From: Candidatus Levyibacteriota bacterium
GTDB taxonomy: Bacteria; Patescibacteriota; Microgenomatia; Levybacterales; UBA12049
Reading direction: 5' to 3'
Assembly: GCA_023245515.1 (NCBI GenBank)
Contig: JAHFKE010000047.1
Location: 1 to 8,453 of the forward strand
Length of the DNA stretch: 8,453 nucleotides
Shown: piece by piece, positions 5,341-8,453 of the stretch
Numbering within the stretch: position 1 is the stretch's first letter
How the letters are laid out: each line of letters starts with the position of its first letter
Position numbers and translations under genes: made by a program
The notes under the pieces: model-generated
Database searches by the model: none
What the model saw: the letters and a program-made list of their open reading frames with translations, nothing else
Told to the model about the DNA's origin: nothing

Positions 5341-7017
5341 ATGGTACGTTTCCGGCTTATTTTATTTATTTTTGTCTTTTTATTCTTCCTTATTGTTCTT
5401 CGACTTTTTTATTGGCAGGTGGTGCGCGCAGGTGAGCTTGCATCTTTAGGTCAAGCCCAGTATGGGAGACAAATTACATTGACAGCAGACAGAGGAGAAA
5501 TAAAGACATCAGACGGATTTGAAATTGCCGCGAATAAATTGTCATATTTGATTTTTGCTAACCCAAAGGAGGTAAAAGATAAAGAGAGATTGGTCGATGT
5601 GCTGGCTCCAATACTTGCTGTTGATACTGCTTCAATCAGTGCTCTTTTAGCTCTCGATCGTTTTTGGGTTCCTATTCAGACGCATGTTGAGGACGATGTA
5701 AAAAACAAAATAGAAGAGCTCAATCTCCCTGGTATTGGTTTTCAGGAGCAGAGTATTCGTTTTTACCCTGAGGCATCAATGAGCGCTCACCTTTTGGGTT
5801 TTGTGGGAAAAGATAATAAGGCATTGGATAGAGGGTATTTTGGACTCGAGGGATATTATGAAACGCAATTAAAGGGTAAGGCCGGAGTTGCGATTGTCAT
5901 TCATGATGCATCTGATCGTCCTATTCTCGCCAAGATGAACGATAATGCCATGAGGGCAGATGGCAAGAATCTTGTTCTCCATGTTGATCGCACGATACAA
6001 TTTATACTTGATCGGGAGTTAAAGAGAGGAGTAGAGCAGTATGGTGCAGTTGGAGGCATGGCAGCTGTCATGGATCCCAAGACAGGCGGCATACTTGCTA
6101 TGTCCTCTTTTCCGACGTTTGACCCACGACACTACGGAGAGTATTCAGATGATCTCTATAAGAATCCATTTATCGCCAATACTTATGAGCCGGGTTCGAC
6201 CTTTAAGCCTCTTGTTATGGCCTCAGCGCTTGATGCAGGCCTGATCAAGCCGGATACAAAGTGTGATATTTGTGCAGGGCCAGTTAGTATAGGAGAATAT
6301 GATATTCGTACATGGGACAACAAATATACAGCTGATGAGACTATGACGCAGGTAATTCAGCATTCCGATAACACTGGAATGGTGTTTACAGGACGCAAGT
6401 TGGGTCTTGATAGGATGCTTAGTTATTTTAAGAAGTTTGGGATTGGTGAGACGAGTGGGATTGATCTGCAAGGTGAAGCATTGGCATCTTTGCGGGAACG
6501 CGATCAGTGGTATCCCATTGATGCAGCAACTGCTACGTTTGGGCAGGGGATTACTGTTACTCCCATTGAGCTTTTGACTGCCTTTTCTGCTATCGCGAAT
6601 GAAGGTCAACGTATGGAGCCTCATGTTGTACGCATGATCCAAACAGCTGATGGGAAAGAGATACAGATTCCACCCAAGGTGCTTAGTAAGCCTATCTCTT
6701 CCAAGACTGCCAAGGTTATGACTGAGATGATGGTAAATGCAGTTGATAAAGGTGAGGCGAAGTGGGCAAAGCCTAAAGGCTATCGAATCGCAGGCAAAAC
6801 AGGGACTGCACAGATTCCCGTAGAAGGTCATTATGATGCGAATAAAACAATTGCTTCTTTCGTAGGCTTTGCGCCAGCAGATGATCCAAAGTTCCTCATG
6901 CTTGTTATTATCGATAGGCCTACGACGTCAATTTATGGAGCAGAAACAGCAGCTCCAATTTTCTTTAAGGTAGCGAAGAATATATTGAACTACTATGGAA
7001 TTGCACCGACGGAGTAA
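5341..7017 (+). CDS. ftsI: Septal transpeptidase FtsI (class B penicillin-binding protein)
   Basis: FtsI crosslinks septal peptidoglycan with its extracytoplasmic D,D-transpeptidase domain and works with the glycosyltransferase FtsW. The 558-residue protein has a short cytoplasmic tip, one membrane segment (about 5-23), a class B dimerisation domain beginning with ADRGEIKTSDG (49-59), and the transpeptidase domain from about 220. All three active-site motifs are present: S286-T-F-K289 with the nucleophilic serine, S342-D-N344, and K486-T-G-T489. No PASTA domain follows. The length is typical for FtsI rather than for the longer PBP2-like elongation enzymes, and the position after ftsL supports the name. 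It has no Shine-Dalgarno site; a TACAAT box ends seven bases before the ATG. It stops seven bases from the stop codon of the convergent NUDIX gene, with no obvious terminator between them. Confidence 0.95.
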   Translation: MVRFRLILFIFVFLFFLIVLRLFYWQVVRAGELASLGQAQYGRQITLTADRGEIKTSDGFEIAANKLSYLIFANPKEVKDKERLVDVLAPILAVDTASISALLALDRFWVPIQTHVEDDVKNKIEELNLPGIGFQEQSIRFYPEASMSAHLLGFVGKDNKALDRGYFGLEGYYETQLKGKAGVAIVIHDASDRPILAKMNDNAMRADGKNLVLHVDRTIQFILDRELKRGVEQYGAVGGMAAVMDPKTGGILAMSSFPTFDPRHYGEYSDDLYKNPFIANTYEPGSTFKPLVMASALDAGLIKPDTKCDICAGPVSIGEYDIRTWDNKYTADETMTQVIQHSDNTGMVFTGRKLGLDRMLSYFKKFGIGETSGIDLQGEALASLRERDQWYPIDAATATFGQGITVTPIELLTAFSAIANEGQRMEPHVVRMIQTADGKEIQIPPKVLSKPISSKTAKVMTEMMVNAVDKGEAKWAKPKGYRIAGKTGTAQIPVEGHYDANKTIASFVGFAPADDPKFLMLVIIDRPTTSIYGAETAAPIFFKVAKNILNYYGIAPTE

Positions 7018-7024
7018 TCGAGCG

Positions 7025-7534
7025 TTATTTACGTCTTAGGTAGTCTATAAGTGCCTGATCTAGGCTTTTAAAAGCCAGTTTCTGTTGCACTACCTCTTCT
7101 TTTGAGAAAAATTTATAAGAGGCAACGTCATCAGCGGGATGCAATTCTCCTTCTGTAATTTTTCCGGAGACAGCAATACATATGGTAGGTACAAGAATAT
7201 CCTGATAATCATAAACATCGGGATAAGCACCGATTATGTCGTCTACTTCTATATCTACTCCCAATTCTTCTTTTATTTCTCTTTTGACTGATTCTTCTAG
7301 ACTTTCATATTCTGCCATAAAGCCCCCTGGTAAATCCCAATATCCTTTTTGAGGTTCACGTCCCCTTTCTACCAAAAGAATTTCTCCATCTCCGTTTTCT
7401 ATAATCGCTGCGTTACTCGGTGTTGGATTGAGGTGTTGTTTGTAGTGGCACTGGATACATTCAAGGAAGTCTTCTTTGGGAACAAGTGTATTTCCGCAGA
7501 TGAGACAATGTTTGTATGCTTCAGTGGGTTTCAT
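7025..7534 (-). CDS. NUDIX hydrolase with N-terminal zinc ribbon
   Basis: NUDIX enzymes hydrolyse nucleoside diphosphates linked to another group, using a divalent metal. The 169-residue protein has a four-cysteine ribbon (C10, C13, C26, C29) and a complete Nudix box, G71-x5-E77-x7-R85-E86-I-K-E89-E90-L-G92, preceded by GYWDLPGGF. The ribbon plus Nudix layout resembles NudC-type NADH pyrophosphatases, but the chain is much shorter than NudC, so NADH, ADP-ribose or a damaged nucleotide are all possible substrates. The ATG at 7534 is preferred; a TTG at 7549 would add five residues but lies inside the -10 box. The gene has its own promoter and follows the tRNA-binding protein gene by 41 bp. It is convergent with ftsI and lies inside the division cluster, to which it has no known functional tie. 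Confidence 0.9.
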   Translation of the reverse strand: MKPTEAYKHCLICGNTLVPKEDFLECIQCHYKQHLNPTPSNAAIIENGDGEILLVERGREPQKGYWDLPGGFMAEYESLEESVKREIKEELGVDIEVDDIIGAYPDVYDYQDILVPTICIAVSGKITEGELHPADDVASYKFFSKEEVVQQKLAFKSLDQALIDYLRRK

Positions 7535-7547
7535 CGTATTAGGTATC

Positions 7548-7575
7548 AATATATTAGATCTGTGCTGCTTGTCAA
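7548..7575 (-). promoter_or_regulatory. Promoter of the NUDIX hydrolase gene
   Basis: On the - strand a perfect TTGACA (7575-7570) is followed after 16 bp by TATATT (7553-7548), five of six to consensus. The -35 box begins right after the stop codon of the upstream gene. The -10 box ends 13 bases before the ATG at 7534, giving a leader of about seven bases without a Shine-Dalgarno site. Confidence 0.65.
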
Positions 7576-7905
7576 TTATCCAATCTGTGCTCCGGCTTCT
7601 GCCTTAGATCTTGGCTTCAGGGGTAGTGGCTTTTTTCCATCTGCTGCGAGAATCATTCCCTCTGAGTCTTCGCCCATCATTTTTCTGGGAGCCAGGTTGA
7701 AGACGAAAGCAAATTGTTTGCCCTTGAGATCTCCAGGCTTATACCATTGTTTAATACCTGAAAGAATATTGCGTGTCCCTTCTTCACCGAAATCCACAGT
7801 TAGTCTGAGGAGTTTCTCAGATCCTTCTTTTTCTACGCAGTCGATAACTGTCCCAACGCGCAGGTCAAGTTTGTCAAAATCTTCATAAGTAATGATGGGT
7901 TTCAT
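7576..7905 (-). CDS. Stand-alone tRNA-binding domain (MetRS C-terminal / CsaA-like)
   Basis: The 109 residues form a complete OB-fold tRNA-binding domain of the EMAP-II / Trbp111 type: FDKLDLRVGTV (10-20), GSEKLLRLTVDFG (28-40), RNILSGIKQWY (45-55) and NLAPRKMMGEDSEGMILAA (70-88). In many bacteria this domain is fused to the C-terminus of methionyl-tRNA synthetase, where it dimerises the enzyme and helps bind tRNA; here it is a separate gene, often annotated as MetRS beta subunit. The opening ITYEDFDKLDLRVG closely resembles the MetRS-fused form, so I favour a detached MetRS appendage over the chaperone CsaA. The ATG at 7905 is fixed by a TATAAT box ending seven bases upstream. No MetRS catalytic gene lies in the window. 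Confidence 0.9.
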   Translation of the reverse strand: MKPIITYEDFDKLDLRVGTVIDCVEKEGSEKLLRLTVDFGEEGTRNILSGIKQWYKPGDLKGKQFAFVFNLAPRKMMGEDSEGMILAADGKKPLPLKPRSKAEAGAQIG

Positions 7906-7912
7906 GTATAAT

Positions 7913-7918
7913 ATTATA
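7913..7918 (-). promoter_or_regulatory. -10 box of the tRNA-binding protein gene
   Basis: A perfect TATAAT on the - strand (7918-7913) ends seven bases before the ATG at 7905. No convincing -35 box is visible. The predicted transcript is leaderless. Together with the murE promoter it fills the 66-bp divergent intergenic region. Confidence 0.65.
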
Positions 7919-7927
7919 ACACAGCTT

Positions 7928-7956
7928 TTGCACTTGGCTTATAAATTAAGTATAAT
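7928..7956 (+). promoter_or_regulatory. Promoter of murE
   Basis: TTGCAC (7928-7933) and a perfect TATAAT (7951-7956) are separated by 17 bp. The -35 box is weak (three of six). The -10 box ends 15 bases before the ATG at 7972, so the leader would be about eight bases with no Shine-Dalgarno site. A weaker TACACT at 7960-7965 would give a leaderless message. Confidence 0.55.
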
Positions 7957-7971
7957 AAGTACACTTTATCT

Positions 7972-8453
7972 ATGGTTCGATATATTAAGAATATCTATCA
8001 TTTTCTCCAAGCCGTCTTGGCCAATATTATTTATGGATTCCCCTCTCGAGGCATGACGATCATCGGTGTCACGGGAACTGATGGCAAGACGACAACTGCC
8101 AGTCTCATCTATCAGGTACTGGTCCATTCGGGTCAAAAAGCAGCACTCATTTCAAGTGTAGGCGCAATGATAAATGACAAGGCTTCAGATATCGGATTTC
8201 ATGTAACAACCCCCGGGAGGTTCGCTATTCAATCATATCTTAAGAGATCGAAAAAGGCCGGTGTAAAGTATGTTGTTTTGGAAGTGACATCTCATGCGCT
8301 TGATCAACATCGTGTCGCAGGGGTGCATTTTGACATTGGTGTTATTACGAATATTACCAAGGAGCATCTTGATTATCACAAGACATTTGAGAAATATGTA
8401 AAAGCAAAAGCCAAATTATTGAAGCATGCAAAGGTGGCAATTCTAAATAAAGA
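7972..8453 (+). CDS. murE: MurE-type UDP-MurNAc-tripeptide ligase, 5' part (cut by window end)
   Basis: MurE adds the third amino acid (diaminopimelate or lysine) to UDP-MurNAc-L-Ala-D-Glu in the cytoplasm, using ATP. The 160 visible residues contain the Mur-ligase P-loop GVTGTDGKTTT (32-42, K39), the UDP-MurNAc contact TTP (79-81), EVTSHALDQHRV (104-115), TNITKEHLDYH (126-136) and YVKAKAKLL (142-150), which holds the lysine expected to be carbamylated. The P-loop starts at residue 32, whereas canonical MurE proteins have roughly 100 residues before it; the N-terminal UDP-binding domain is therefore absent, replaced by a short hydrophobic helix (YHFLQAVLANIIYGF). No stop interrupts the frame upstream signals, and a good promoter precedes this ATG, so the short form looks native. 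The amino acid added cannot be read from this part. In dcw clusters murE usually follows ftsI directly; here two - strand genes intervene. Confidence 0.9.
   Translation, partial: MVRYIKNIYHFLQAVLANIIYGFPSRGMTIIGVTGTDGKTTTASLIYQVLVHSGQKAALISSVGAMINDKASDIGFHVTTPGRFAIQSYLKRSKKAGVKYVVLEVTSHALDQHRVAGVHFDIGVITNITKEHLDYHKTFEKYVKAKAKLLKHAKVAILNK

Noticed and set aside
6223..6831. 202-codon open frame on the - strand inside ftsI
   Set aside because: It is fully covered by a well-conserved ftsI, and its translation has no recognisable domain and cysteine-rich, irregular composition.
7535..7549. TTG at 7549 as start of the NUDIX protein
   Set aside because: It falls inside the TATATT -10 box; the ATG at 7534 is downstream of the predicted transcript start.
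7349..7888. 179-codon open frame on the + strand opposite the NUDIX and tRNA-binding genes
   Set aside because: It spans two real genes with clear motifs on the other strand and shows no protein-like features of its own.
1..8453. Alternative genetic code with TGA read as glycine, as in some CPR lineages
   Set aside because: TGA ends several genes at the expected place (rsmH, ftsL, the gene at 2319) and no conserved glycine is encoded by TGA.
1..8453. Defence system, mobile element, prophage or biosynthetic cluster
   Set aside because: No transposase, integrase, nuclease-helicase set, phage gene or terminal repeat was seen; the PLD-type gene is the only possible accessory component and is cut by the window edge.

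Overview
The window is a stretch of ordinary bacterial chromosome, moderately AT-rich by eye, that uses the standard genetic code (TGA ends rsmH, ftsL and the unknown gene at 2319-2939). Several traits suggest a Patescibacteria / Candidate Phyla Radiation genome, possibly of the Parcubacteria type: a stand-alone methionyl-tRNA-synthetase C-terminal tRNA-binding domain, a MurE that starts almost directly at its ATP-binding domain, an alpha2-type glycyl-tRNA synthetase, a small single-pass surface protein of unknown family, and SD-less starts placed just behind -10 boxes. This assignment is an inference; no rRNA or other taxonomic marker is present.

Left part (1-3466, all + strand): the 3' end of a phospholipase-D-superfamily gene with two HKD motifs; a likely terminator overlapping the promoter of a complete glycyl-tRNA synthetase gene; a charged cytoplasmic protein of unknown function; and a membrane-anchored protein with a predicted extracytoplasmic domain. 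Each of the last three genes seems to have its own promoter.

Middle part (3467-7017, + strand): the start of a division and cell-wall (dcw) cluster in classical order, mraZ-rsmH-ftsL-ftsI. In front of mraZ lie a TTGACA promoter and three AAGTAG repeats spaced exactly 10 bp apart, a strong candidate for the MraZ operator. rsmH follows mraZ with a good Shine-Dalgarno site, ftsL overlaps rsmH by ATGA, and ftsI appears to have an additional -10 box behind a GC-rich structured spacer. MraZ would control the cluster, RsmH methylates 16S rRNA, and FtsL and FtsI act in septal peptidoglycan synthesis.

Right part (7018-8453): two - strand genes, a zinc-ribbon NUDIX hydrolase and the tRNA-binding domain protein, interrupt the cluster. 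Beyond a 66-bp divergent promoter region, murE resumes on the + strand and runs off the window end.

No CRISPR array, insertion sequence, tRNA or rRNA gene is seen, and no clear new multi-gene system. The most interesting signals are the apparent leaderless or near-leaderless promoter architecture (used here to choose several starts), the MraZ operator together with a degenerate first DXXXR motif in MraZ, two four-unit heptanucleotide arrays (one inside rsmH), and the interrupted dcw cluster with an N-terminally short MurE.
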